In this document: positions 9,884 to 18,807 of the stretch, one piece after another
Layout of the letters: each line of letters opens with the position of its first letter
How positions within the stretch are numbered: the stretch's first letter is position 1
Assembly: GCA_965198095.1 (NCBI GenBank)
Contig: OZ240239.1
Location: 930,001-994,000 of the forward strand
Direction: 5' to 3'
Length of the DNA: 64,000 bases
Origin: CBDFJH01 sp965198095
Lineage (GTDB): Bacteria; Latescibacterota; UBA2968; GCA-2709665
The notes under the pieces: model-generated
What the model was told of the DNA's origin: nothing
The model's input: the letters and a program-made list of their open reading frames with translations, nothing else
Databases searched by the model: none
Made by a program: the position numbers and the translations under genes

Positions 9884-12843
9884 GACGGCCGTTCTCCCGC
9901 CGTTGCGCGGGGAGCGACCGAGGAAAGCGGCAGCGTCACGCGCATGGTCGTTCCCCTTCCGGCGCCCTCGCTCAACGGCTGAATGCGTCCTCCGAGGGCG
10001 ATGACGAAATTGGCCGCGGAGTGGAGACCGAGTCCGCTCCCCGACTCTTTCGTCGTGTAACCGGGTGAAAAAAGCACTTTGGTGTCCTTGTTGCGGATGC
10101 CGATGCCGTTGTCGATCACTTCCAGGTTGAGGAATTCCTCTCCGGCGCCGGCCCTGATCCGGATGCGGGGCGCGTCTTCGAGTCCCTGGGCGGCGGCGAG
10201 CTCGTCGATGGCTTCGAGGGCATTTTTGACCAGGTTGACCAGCATCTGGTGAAACTGGCTTTCCTGGATGCGAATCTCCCTCGGTGCGTTGTCGCAGTCG
10301 ACGGCGACCTGTATGCCCCTCTTGGCGAGGGAGTCCCTCAACACCCTGACGGCGCCCGAGAGCGCGTCGTGCAGGACCACGTCCTTGCGGACGAGACCGG
10401 GCCCGGAGAGCGCCTTCTGGGTGCGGACGATGTCGGCGATATGATGGGCCCGGTCGCGGACGCGGCGCACCGTCTTCATCAGCGCTTCGTTGCGGCTGGA
10501 GAGGCTCTCGGCGAGCTCGACGATGAACGGCATCACCTTGCGGCCCTGCGGGTCGTTGGCGACATAGTCGAGCCAGTCCTCGCGGTGCGCCCGCACCGCC
10601 TCGGCCAGCGCCCGCAGCCGGCGGCCCACCGGGTCGTTCACCAAGTTCCGGCGCACGGTCTCGATGCCCGTGGTGACGCTGTTGATGGCGTTGCCGATGT
10701 TGTGGAGAATGGTTTCGACGATCTCCAACCGTCCCTGGGCGAAGGCACGCGCCAGCGCCTCCTCGGCCAGCAAGCGCTCGGTGACGTCGCGGAAAATGAT
10801 CACGCCGCCCCTGATCCCGCCGATCTTGTCGAGCAGCGGCCGGGCGCTCACCCGGATATACACGCCGTCCGGCCGGTTCCGGTTGCGGATGAACACGTCC
10901 TCCTCGTCGACCGATTGGCCGCGATGAATGGCGCGGATCAGCGGCAGGTCCTCCGTTTTCATGGGTGTTTCCCGGTCGGGATGATAGGTGCCGTATCTCT
11001 CGGCCCACTCGTCCTGCGGCCCATCCGTTGCGCCCATGCCGACGATCTGTTCCGCGCCGGGATTCACGTAGAGGAACTCCCCCTTTTCGTTGGCGACGAC
11101 GATGCCGTCGCTGATGCTCTTGAACGCCGTATCGATGAGCTCGTTCTGATCGCGCAGCTCCGACATCGTCTCCGCCAGCTCCGCGTCCGCCTGCTTCTGG
11201 CGGGTGACGTCGCGGAACACGATCACGCCGCCGCCGTGCCCATCCACGTCTGCCTGCAGCGGACGCCCGCTGACGCTGATATGCACGCCGTCCGGCCTTT
11301 TCTCGTTGCGTATGAACAGCTCGATCTCGTCGGTTGCCTCGCCCCGCATGGCCCGCACCAGAGGCAGCCGTTCCGTTGGCACGTGGGTCGTTTTGTCGGG
11401 ATAGAAGACGCCGTATCTCTCGGTCCATTGTTCGGGCGGCAGGTTCAGCATACCGATGCCGACGATCTGTTCGGCGCTGGGATTGAACAGGGTGAATCTG
11501 CCGTCGGCGTCGGCGACCACAACGCCGTCGCTGATGCTGCTGAAAACGGTCTGCATGAGGCCGGCCTGTTCCTGCTGCCGGGCGAGCGTCCGTTCCAGCT
11601 CGGCTTCCGCCTGCTTGAGCTTGGTGACGTCGCGGGCGACGACCACGCCCCCTTTGATCACACCTGTTTTTCCGATCAGGGGCCTGCCGCTGACGTTGAC
11701 GTGAAGGCCATCCGGATTCTGCTTGTTGCGGATGAACAGCTCGATGTTGTCCGTGGCCTGGCCGTTTATGGCGAGCCGCAACGGGTTCCCATGCTTTCGA
11801 ACGGTCGTCTCTCCATCGGGTTGAAAAACACCGTACTTGTCAGCCCATTTATGGATGTCTCCCTCCAACTCAAAGGCTCCGACCATCTGCTGCGCATTCG
11901 AGTTGAAGACCACGGGCATGCCGTTCCTGCTGACGGCGAGTACGGCCTCACTCATGCTGTCGAATACGGTTTCCATGAGTTGGGCCTGTTCCTGCTGCCG
12001 GGCGAGCGTCCGTTCCAGCTCGGCTTCCGACTGTTTGAGCCGGGTGACGTCGCGGGCGACGACCACGCCCCCCTTCAGGACGCCTGCTTTTCCTATCAGC
12101 GGCCTGCCGCTGACGCTGACGTGAATGCCGTCCGGATTCTGCTTGTTGCGGATGAACAGCTCGATGTTGTCCGTGGCCCGGCCCTTCACGGCAAGCAGCA
12201 GCGGATTCTCATGCTTCGGCAGCACGGTCTCTCCGTCGGGAAGAAAGACACCGTGGAGTTCGGCCCATTCGTCGATGGCGCCCTTCAGCGCGTAGGCTCC
12301 GCCCATCTGCTGCGCGTTCGAGTTGAAGACCACGGGCATGCCGTTCTCACTGACGGCGAGCACGGCCTCGCTCATGCTGTCGAATACGGTGTTCATGAGT
12401 TGGGCGAGATCCTTCAGTCTGTCGATGTTTCTCTTCAACCGGGTCCGCGCCTCTCCGTGTCTGCGTTCCCGCTCGTGCCCGGAGACGGCGGCCTGGATGT
12501 TCAGGTGCAGTTGGCCCTCTTCGAACGGCCTCAGCACGTAGCCGAACGGGCCGGTCGCCCGCGCCCGTCGCAACAGGTCTCCATCGGCCTCGTCGGTCAG
12601 GTAGACCACGGGAACCTCGAACCGGCTGCCGATCCGCTCCCCCGTTTCCGGGCCCGTGAGCTCCCCTTCGAGCCCGAGATCGACCAGGGCCAGGTCGGGT
12701 CGCGCGGCTCCGGCGCTTTCCAGGGCCCGGCGGCCGCTGGAAACCGCGGCGCACACCGTGTATCCCAGGGATTTCAGGCATGCTTCCAGGTGCGCGGCGC
12801 CGGACTCGTCGTCGTCGACGATCAGTATCTTCGCGTCGGTCAA
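9880..12843 (-). CDS. Hybrid sensor histidine kinase, REC-PAS x4-kinase
   Basis: The protein is 987 residues from the TTG chosen here. It has an N-terminal receiver (ILIVDDDE; Asp in ALVDLGLEG), four PAS domains (cores FDSMSEAVLAV twice, FSSISDGVVVA, FKSISDGIVVA), an H-box ETILHNIGNAIN and a HATPase domain (N-box LVNLVKNALEAID, G1 VIDNGIGI, G2 ESGSGLGLHS). PAS1 and PAS2 lie on two adjacent 420-bp near-copies. No membrane segment is seen, so it is cytoplasmic. The TTG is preferred over an upstream GTG ending at 12933 for two reasons: the site GGAAAGGA at 10 bases distance is conserved in the paralogue at 13599-16136, and the sigma-54 promoter lies between the two candidates. It feeds the overlapping regulator gene. 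Confidence 0.9.
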
Positions 12844-12894
12844 TTCATTCACGTCCTTTCCGGGCGTCTCACGGGGGCGTTGGCCAAACATGTA

Positions 12895-12910
12895 TGCAAA
12901 ATCCGTGCCA
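12895..12910 (-). promoter_or_regulatory. Consensus sigma-54 (-24/-12) promoter
   Basis: Read on the minus strand, TGGCACGGATTTTGCA matches the RpoN consensus TGGCACG-N4-TTGCA at every conserved position, with GG and GC exactly 10 bases apart. The predicted transcription start is near 12884, giving a leader of about 40 nt before the TTG start of the kinase. The operon encodes a sigma-54 activator with the GAFTGA loop, which fits positive autoregulation. That link is inferred. Confidence 0.8.
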
Positions 12911-13107
12911 ATTTCCCAAAAAACAGACAACACATTGTATATAAAGGAGTTAAAGGATATACAGGGAGGATTGAAAAATGCTCAGCGTGTTGCAGAATGC
13001 TCCACGGAAAGCCGCCGAAACGGCCGCGTTTCCACTTGGTCAGGGGCTATAAGTAGATGTTTACGAAAGGACTTATGGAAAAAATTGGAGAGGGAGACAG
13101 AGGATAT

Positions 13108-13141
13108 GTTGCAATTTGAAACGCGAGATGCGTTTTGCAAC
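13108..13141. promoter_or_regulatory. Candidate enhancer (UAS) palindrome for the sigma-54 regulator
   Basis: Two nested inverted repeats share one centre region: GTTGCAA at 13108-13114 pairs with TTGCAAC at 13135-13141, and inside them AAACGC-GAGAT-GCGTTT at 13119-13135 is a perfect dyad. It lies about 200 bp upstream of the sigma-54 promoter, within the usual range for enhancer sites bound by Fis-type activators. No gene overlaps it. Binding by the adjacent regulator is inferred. Confidence 0.45.
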
Positions 13142-13289
13142 GCAGTGGCGCCCCGGTTCCGGGAGCTCCCTGCGAGGCGTATGCAACGCGCGTCGGGACC
13201 GGCGTCGCTCCGTATCGAGGGCACGGGCCCGCCGGCGGTTTCGAGGGGGCGGTCGGTCGCGAAGGGCCGGCAACGGGCGCGCCGGACCG

Positions 13290-13605
13290 GTTTCCAGCTA
13301 ACCTGAATAATTCATAAAAAGGCCAGGAAAGTCACTCGTACTCATTAACCGATCACAGTTCCCCCTTCCTCTCAGGAAGGGGGTTAGGGGGTAGGTCTCG
13401 TCTGTTTCAAACGATCCAAATCCAGAATGTATTACACGTGGGGATTTCACTTTCTCTATTCACTTGGAAGCTGTTTTGCTTCGTGAAAAACCTCTCCCCC
13501 CGGCCCCCTCTCCTGCGAGGAGAGGGGGAGCCGCCGTTCATTGACCGATGGTACCATAAAATGATGGAAATTTTCAGCAAATTTATGAATTATTCCAGCT
13601 AATCG
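13290..13605. repeat. Dispersed repeat R2 copy with MITE-like ends
   Basis: The segment begins near CCTGAATAATTCATAAAAAGG and ends with GAATTATTCCAGCTAA. Inside are a hairpin block (CCCCCTTCCTCTCAGGAAGGGGG) and a second one (CCCCTCTCCTGCGAGGAGAGGGG). Related copies occur at 16271-17430, 18060-18240, 21748-21900, 27850-28056 joined to 29647-29800, and 32340-32720. Its end provides the stop codon of the gene at 13599-16136. Bases 12911-13290 hold only the candidate enhancer. Confidence 0.7.
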
Positions 13606-16136
13606 GTTCCCGCCGTTGCGCGGGGAGCGACCGAGGAAAGCGGCAGCGTCACGCGCATGGTCGTTCCCTTTCCGGCGCCCTCGCTCAACGGCTGAATGCG
13701 CCCTCCGAGGGCGATGACGAAATTGGCCGCGGAGTGGAGACCGAGCCCGCTCCCCGACTCTTTCGTCGTGTAACCGGGTGAAAAAAGCACTTTGGTGTCC
13801 TTGTTGCGGATGCCGATGCCGTTGTCGATCACTTCCAGGTTGAGGAATTCCTCTCCGGCGCTGGCCCTGATCCGGATGCGGGGCGCGTCTTCGAGTCCCT
13901 GGGCGGCGGCGAGCTCGTCGATGGCTTCGAGGGCATTTTTGACCAGGTTGACCAGCATCTGGTGAAACTGGCTTTCCTGGATGCGAATCTCCCTCGGTGC
14001 GTTGTCGCAGTCGACGGCGACCTGTATGCCCCTCTTGGCGATGGAGTCTCTCAACACCCTGACGGCGCCCGAGAGCGCGTCGTGCAGGTCGATGTCTTTG
14101 CGATCCATGCTGCCGGGCCCGGCGAGCCCCTTCTGGGTGCGGACGATGTCGCCGATGTGGTTGGCCCGGCTCCGGACGCGGCGCACGGTCTTCATCAGCG
14201 CTTCGTTTCGGCTGGAGAGGCCTTCGGCGAGCTCGACGATGAACGGCATCACCTTGCGGCCCTGGGGGTCGTCGGCGACGTAGTCGAGCCAGTCCTCGCG
14301 GTGCGCCCGCACCGCCTCGGCCAGCGCCGAGAGACGCCGGCCCACCGGGTCGTTCACCAGGTTCCGGCGCACGGTCTCGATGCCCGTGGTGACGCTGTTG
14401 ATGGCGTTGCCGATGTTGTGAAGAATGGTTTCGACGATCTCCGACCGCCCCTGGGCGAAGGCCTGCGCCAACGCCTCCTCGGCGAGTCTGCGCTCGGTGA
14501 CGTCGCGGAAGACGATCACGCCGCCCCTGATCCCGCCGATCTTGTCGAGCAGCGGCCGGGCGCTCACCCGGATGTAGACGCCGTCCGGCTTCTTCGGATT
14601 GCGGATGAACACGTCCTCCTCGTCGACCGATTCGCCGCGATGAATGGCGCGGATCAGCGGCAGGTCCTCCGTTTTCATCGGTGTTTCCCGGTCGGGATGG
14701 TAAACACCGTATCTTTCGGCCCACTCGTCCGTCGACTCGTCCCTTATGCGCATGCCGACGATCTGTTCCGCGCCGGGGTTCACGTAGAGGAACTTCCCCT
14801 CGGCGTCGGCGACGACGATGCCGTCGCTGATGCTCTTGAAGGTGGTCTCCATGAGCTCGCTCTGGTAGCGCAGCTCCCCCATGGTCTTTTCCAGCTCGGC
14901 CTCGGCCCGCTTGAGCTTGGTGACGTCGCGGATGACGACCATGCCCCCTTTCGGAGCGCCCGGACCGCTCACCAGGGGCCTGCCGGTGGCAGTAATGTGA
15001 ACCCCTTCCGGCCTCTGCTCGTTGCGTATGAACAGCTCGACCCCGTCGGTGGCCTGGCCCTTCACCGCCAGCAGCAGCGGATTCAGATCTTCGCTGAGCA
15101 CCGTCTTCCCATCGGGCAGAAAAACGCCGTAGGTCAGGGGCCAACGGGCGATATCCTTCTCGAGCGGATGATCGCCGCCGATCTGCCGGCCGCTCGAATT
15201 GTGAAACAGAAGCGATCCGTCTTCTCCCATGGCGACGACGCCCTCGCTCATGCTGTTCAACAAGGCGTCCAGAAGTTGGGCCTGGCTTTGCTGCAGGGCG
15301 AGCGTCTTTTCCAGCTCGGCCTCGGCCCGCTTGACCCGGGTGATGTCGCGGCCCACCATCAGGGCCCCCTTCGCAACACCCGCTCCATCCGGCAGGGGAC
15401 TGCAGCGGAGGCTGAGATGAAAGCCTTCCGGCTTCTGCTCGTTGCGTATGAACAGCTCGATCTCGTCAGGGGCCTTGCCTTTCAGGGCAGGGATCAGCGG
15501 CAGATCCTCCACGGTGAAAAGCGTTTTTCCATCGGGTTTGAAGATGCCGTATTTTTCGGCCCATTTATGGATGTCCTTTTCCCTCGGGTCGCCGCCCATC
15601 CGCACCACGCTCGAATTGTAGAAAAAGGGAATCATGTTCTCGTTGAAGGCGATCACGCCCTCGCTCATGCTGTCGAACATGGCTTTCAGGAACCGGGTGA
15701 GGCCTTTGTATTTCCTGATGATCCGCTTCAGACGGGTCTCCGTCTCTCGCTGCCGGCGCTCTCGATCGTGCCTGGAGACGGCCGTCTTGATGTTCAGGTG
15801 CAGTTGGCGCGGGTCGAACGGCCTCAGCACGTAGCCGAACGGGCCGGTCGCCTCGGCCCGTTGCAACAGCTCTCCGTCGGCCTCGCCGGTCAGGTAGACC
15901 ACCGGAACGTCGAACCGGCTGCCGAAAAGCTCGGCGACCTCCGGGCCGGTCGCGTCCCCTTCGAGGCCGAGAGAAACCAGGGCCAGGTCGGGACGCGCGT
16001 CCGCGGCTTTTTCGATGGCCTCGCGCCCGCTCGAAACCGCGGCGCACACCCTGTATCCGAGGTTCTGCAGGCACGCTTCGAGGTGCGCCGCAGCGGCCTC
16101 GTCGTCGTCGACGATCAGTATCTTCGCGTCGGTCAA
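13599..16136 (-). CDS. Hybrid sensor histidine kinase, REC-PAS x3-kinase (orphan paralogue)
   Basis: The protein is 845 residues from a TTG start with GGAAAGGA ten bases upstream, the same arrangement as in the kinase at 9880-12843. It has an N-terminal receiver (ILIVDDDE; here the acceptor region reads ALVSLGLEG, with Ser where the paralogue has Asp), three PAS domains (FDSMSEGVIAF, LNSMSEGVVAM, FKSISDGIVVA), an H-box ETILHNIGNAIN and a HATPase (LVNLVKNALEAID, VIDNGIGI, SGSGLGLHS). The 3' part is nearly identical in DNA to the paralogue (13610-14080 against 9897-10367), whereas the sensory part has diverged. There is no regulator gene of its own, so it may signal to the regulator at 7922-9883. 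No sigma-54 site is seen upstream. The C-terminus is cut by repeat R2. Confidence 0.9.
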   Translation of the reverse strand: MTDAKILIVDDDEAAAAHLEACLQNLGYRVCAAVSSGREAIEKAADARPDLALVSLGLEGDATGPEVAELFGSRFDVPVVYLTGEADGELLQRAEATGPFGYVLRPFDPRQLHLNIKTAVSRHDRERRQRETETRLKRIIRKYKGLTRFLKAMFDSMSEGVIAFNENMIPFFYNSSVVRMGGDPREKDIHKWAEKYGIFKPDGKTLFTVEDLPLIPALKGKAPDEIELFIRNEQKPEGFHLSLRCSPLPDGAGVAKGALMVGRDITRVKRAEAELEKTLALQQSQAQLLDALLNSMSEGVVAMGEDGSLLFHNSSGRQIGGDHPLEKDIARWPLTYGVFLPDGKTVLSEDLNPLLLAVKGQATDGVELFIRNEQRPEGVHITATGRPLVSGPGAPKGGMVVIRDVTKLKRAEAELEKTMGELRYQSELMETTFKSISDGIVVADAEGKFLYVNPGAEQIVGMRIRDESTDEWAERYGVYHPDRETPMKTEDLPLIRAIHRGESVDEEDVFIRNPKKPDGVYIRVSARPLLDKIGGIRGGVIVFRDVTERRLAEEALAQAFAQGRSEIVETILHNIGNAINSVTTGIETVRRNLVNDPVGRRLSALAEAVRAHREDWLDYVADDPQGRKVMPFIVELAEGLSSRNEALMKTVRRVRSRANHIGDIVRTQKGLAGPGSMDRKDIDLHDALSGAVRVLRDSIAKRGIQVAVDCDNAPREIRIQESQFHQMLVNLVKNALEAIDELAAAQGLEDAPRIRIRASAGEEFLNLEVIDNGIGIRNKDTKVLFSPGYTTKESGSGLGLHSAANFVIALGGRIQPLSEGAGKGTTMRVTLPLSSVAPRATAGTD

Positions 16137-16270
16137 TTTGTTCGCGTCCTTTCCGGGGCAAGCCCTGAAACCGGACTCCAACGTCTCATACCGTAAGTGT
16201 CGCTGACTTCCCGACACCTATGACCGGGAGTGGCAAATCGTTGACGGCATTTCCGCGTATGACAGGGGAA

Positions 16271-17430
16271 AAGGACCTCTCCCCCCGGCCCCTCTCCTGC
16301 GAGGAGAGGGGGAGCCGCCGTTCATTAACCGGTCACAGTTCCCCCTTCCTCTCAGGAAGGGGGTTAGGGGGTAGGTCTCGTCTGTTTCAAACGACCCAAA
16401 TCCAGAATGTATTACAATAGTATTACGTATCGTGTCGACCGTATCGTGCTCTCCTGAGGAACTCCGGTGTGGCACCGGCAGCTTGCTGCCGGTGGGAAAT
16501 GACGAGCGCATTTTGTCATACTTGGAGCAATCATTGCTGTCCAGGAACGGACGGAATCTGAGACATCCGGGTTGTAAATGGCCTGAAGAGGCGTCTTTGT
16601 ATGGGATGGACCCTGACAATGGAAATGAGGTTGCCTTTTCATTGGTTTCCTGGCAGGCGTGCTGTCCGGGGAATTAGAAGAGGAGGACCTCTCCCCCCCG
16701 GCCCCCTCTCCTGCGAGGAGAGGGGGAGCCGCCGTTCATTAACCGGTCACAGTTCCCCCTTCTTAGGGGGTAAGTCTCGTCTGTTTCAAACGACCCAAAT
16801 CCAGAATGTATTGCACAGTATTACGTATTGTGTCGACCGTATCGTGCTCTCCTGACGAACTCCGGTGTGGCACCGGCAGCTTGCTGCCGGTGGGAAATGA
16901 CGAGCGCATTTTGTCATACTTGGAGCAATCATTGCTGTCCAGGAACGGACGGAATCTGAGACATGCGGGTTGTAAATGGCCTGAAGAGGCGTCTTTGTAT
17001 GGGATGGACCCTGACAATGGAAATGAGGTTGCCTTTTCATTGGTTTCCTGGCAGGCGTGCTGTCCGGGGAATTAGAAGAGGAGGACCTCTCCCCCCCGGC
17101 CCCCTCTCCTGCAAGGAAAGGGGGAGCCGCCGTTCATTGACCGATCACAGTTCCCCCTTCCTCTCAGGAAGGGGGTTAGGGGGTAGGTCTCGTCTGTTTC
17201 AAACGACTCAAATCCAGAATGGATTACAATGTATTACACAGTATTACGTATCGTGTCGACCGTATCGTGCTCTCCTGAGGAACTCCGGTGTGGCACCGGC
17301 AGCTTGCTGCCGGTGGGAAATGACGAGCGCATTTTGTCATACTTGGAGCAATCATTGCTGTCCAGGAACGGACGGAATCTGAGACATCCGGGTTGTAAGA
17401 TGGCCTGAAAAGGCGTCTTTGTATAATCAC
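16271..17430. repeat. Tandem array of R2 units, about 2.85 copies
   Basis: The unit begins GGACCTCTCCCCC at 16273, 16683 and 17083, giving periods of 410 and 400 bp; the third copy stops near 17430. Each unit carries the two GC-rich hairpins, a stretch with CGTATCGTGTCGACCG, a hairpin GGCACCGGCAGC/GCTGCCGGTG and AATGACGAGCGCATTTTGTC. Short open frames inside are repeat by-products. The same parts recur at 27850-28056 and 32340-32810. Confidence 0.85.
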
Positions 17431-17639
17431 TCGTGACATCTGAACAATCCGCGTGGATACCGGGCTTTCCAGTTATTCCACCAAAACAAAGTTTTTCAGC
17501 TCAAATTGGATCACTGATTGTTCCACCACTTCTATTCACGCACCTTCGTGTCCGTCACGATCCTGTATTTGACGCCCGTAAATCGCTTGGGTTTCGTTTG
17601 CGTTCTGCAACGAAAGGCTCCGGGGAGCAGAACACTTCA

Positions 17640-18070
17640 CCTTGATGCTCGCCTTACCTTCGCCAGCAGGAGCTGGCTCCTACCTGATGAACGGCCTGTG
17701 AGTATTACCTGATTTCAAACGCCGGTGAATCCGGTAGGAGCCGTCCCTTCGACTCGCTGACGCTTGCTCAGGACAGGCTCCCGGCGGCGAACATTTCACT
17801 TGGTGCTTACCTTCGCCAGCAGGAGCTGGCTCCTACCTTATGAACGGCTTGTGAGTATTACCTGATTTCAAGCCCGGTGAATCCGGTAGGAGCCGTCCCT
17901 TCGACTCGCTGACGCTTGCTCAGGACAGGCTCCCGGCGGCAAACATTTCACTTGATGCTTACCTTCGCCAGCAGGAGCTGGCTCCTACCTTATGAGCGGC
18001 CTGTGAGTATTAGCTGATTTCAAGCCCGGTGAATCCGGTAGGAGCCGCCTCCCGGCGGCGAACACTTCTA
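17640..18070. repeat. Three tandem 152-bp repeats
   Basis: The hairpin AGGAGCTGGCTCCTAC recurs at about 17668, 17821 and 17973, and GGTAGGAGCCGTCCC recurs with it. The third unit lacks the CTTCGACTCGCTGACGC segment. Coding is not supported. Bases 17431-17639 carry R2-type end sequence (CACTCGTGACATCTGA) and nothing else recognised. Confidence 0.8.
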
Positions 18071-18600
18071 AGCAGTTCTCCCTTCCTCTCAGGAAGGGGG
18101 TAGGGGGTAGGTCTCGCATGCTCCGAGGAATTATTCCAATGCTTTTCAAAACCGTTATTGGACAGGTGTGTCACTTGGAGCAATGAATTTTTCACGGGCG
18201 GGCGAGCCGCCCGTGGCACACGCGATTTAGGGTGAATTATTCACGAAGACCGGGGGTTGTGTTGTATAACCGGTTGTATTTCAATAAATTCAGCGAAGTC
18301 TTGTACGACAGCATCTAAAGAAATGCGGAATCTGATTGGTCAGTGTGATGTTGCGCGGTCTACAGAGGTAAGGATTCATCGCTTTGGCCCGGAAAAGTGA
18401 TCATTTGTCCTGCTTTTGGTTCTTATCCTGTCTATCCATGTAAGTTTGTGTTTTTGAATAAAAGAGGTTAGACCTTGTGTATTGTCGCTTCGGTTACGAT
18501 CAGCTGAACAGCTCGCTCATCGGGCACTCAGGGACGCGGGGCTTCTCTACTTGTCGCAATTCCTGAAACTTTCTCTTCAGGAAACGCTCACCGGGACGAG
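18071..18600. repeat. R2 and R3 fragments
   Basis: Bases 18071-18230 carry the R2 hairpin and the arm pair CGGGCGGGCGAGCC/GGCTCGCCCGCCCG also present at 27855 and 32350. Bases 18515-18580 carry part of the R3 family (GGGCACTCAGGGACGCGGGG) seen at 27770, 30040, 32250 and 32850. I see no gene between 18231 and 18514. Confidence 0.6.
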
Positions 18601-18609
18601 AGCGGCGAT

Positions 18610-18807
18610 ATCGAGGTGCGGCGGCCCGCCGGGCCGCTTGAGGCGAGCCTGGCGGTGCCGGACAGGCAAAGGCTGAAGCGGGTGGAATGGCTCTATCCGG
18701 CGCAAGAGGAGGCCGCGGTCCTGCCGCGCCATGGGCGCGCCGGACGAGTGGATTTCAAGGTGCCGGGCCTGATCGTCCATGGGCTGAGGGTGGTGTGTTC
18801 GGACTGA
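18610..18807 (+). pseudogene. Truncated 3' end of an unidentified gene
   Basis: One frame reads IEVRRPAGPLEASLAVPDRQ and continues through VEWLYPAQEEAAVLP to VPGLIVHGLRVV before a stop at 18807. The pattern of short beta strands ending VPxLxVHxLxVV resembles the C-terminal sandwich of carbohydrate-active or surface proteins. It has no start and abuts repeat debris, so I read it as a gene tail left after a deletion. The identity is uncertain. Confidence 0.35.

Noticed and set aside
10000..11428. Upstream in-frame extension of the sigma-54 regulator to 11428
   Set aside because: The extension reads arginine-rich sequence through the kinase gene in another frame; the ATG overlapping the kinase stop is the natural start.
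12844..12933. GTG start of the first kinase at 12933
   Set aside because: There is no ribosome site, the sigma-54 promoter lies downstream of it, and the paralogue does not conserve the extension.
10249..13056. 935-codon plus-strand open frame opposite the first kinase, and a similar 744-codon frame at 13962-16196
   Set aside because: They are antisense shadows of GC-rich kinase genes; the opposite strand has clear domain motifs, while these have none.
16432..17645. Short open frames inside R2 units
   Set aside because: The same peptides recur only because the DNA repeats; there are no ribosome sites and several frames are open at once.
16271..18070. CRISPR array
   Set aside because: Repeat periods are about 400 and 152 bp, with no short constant repeats or variable spacers and no cas genes.
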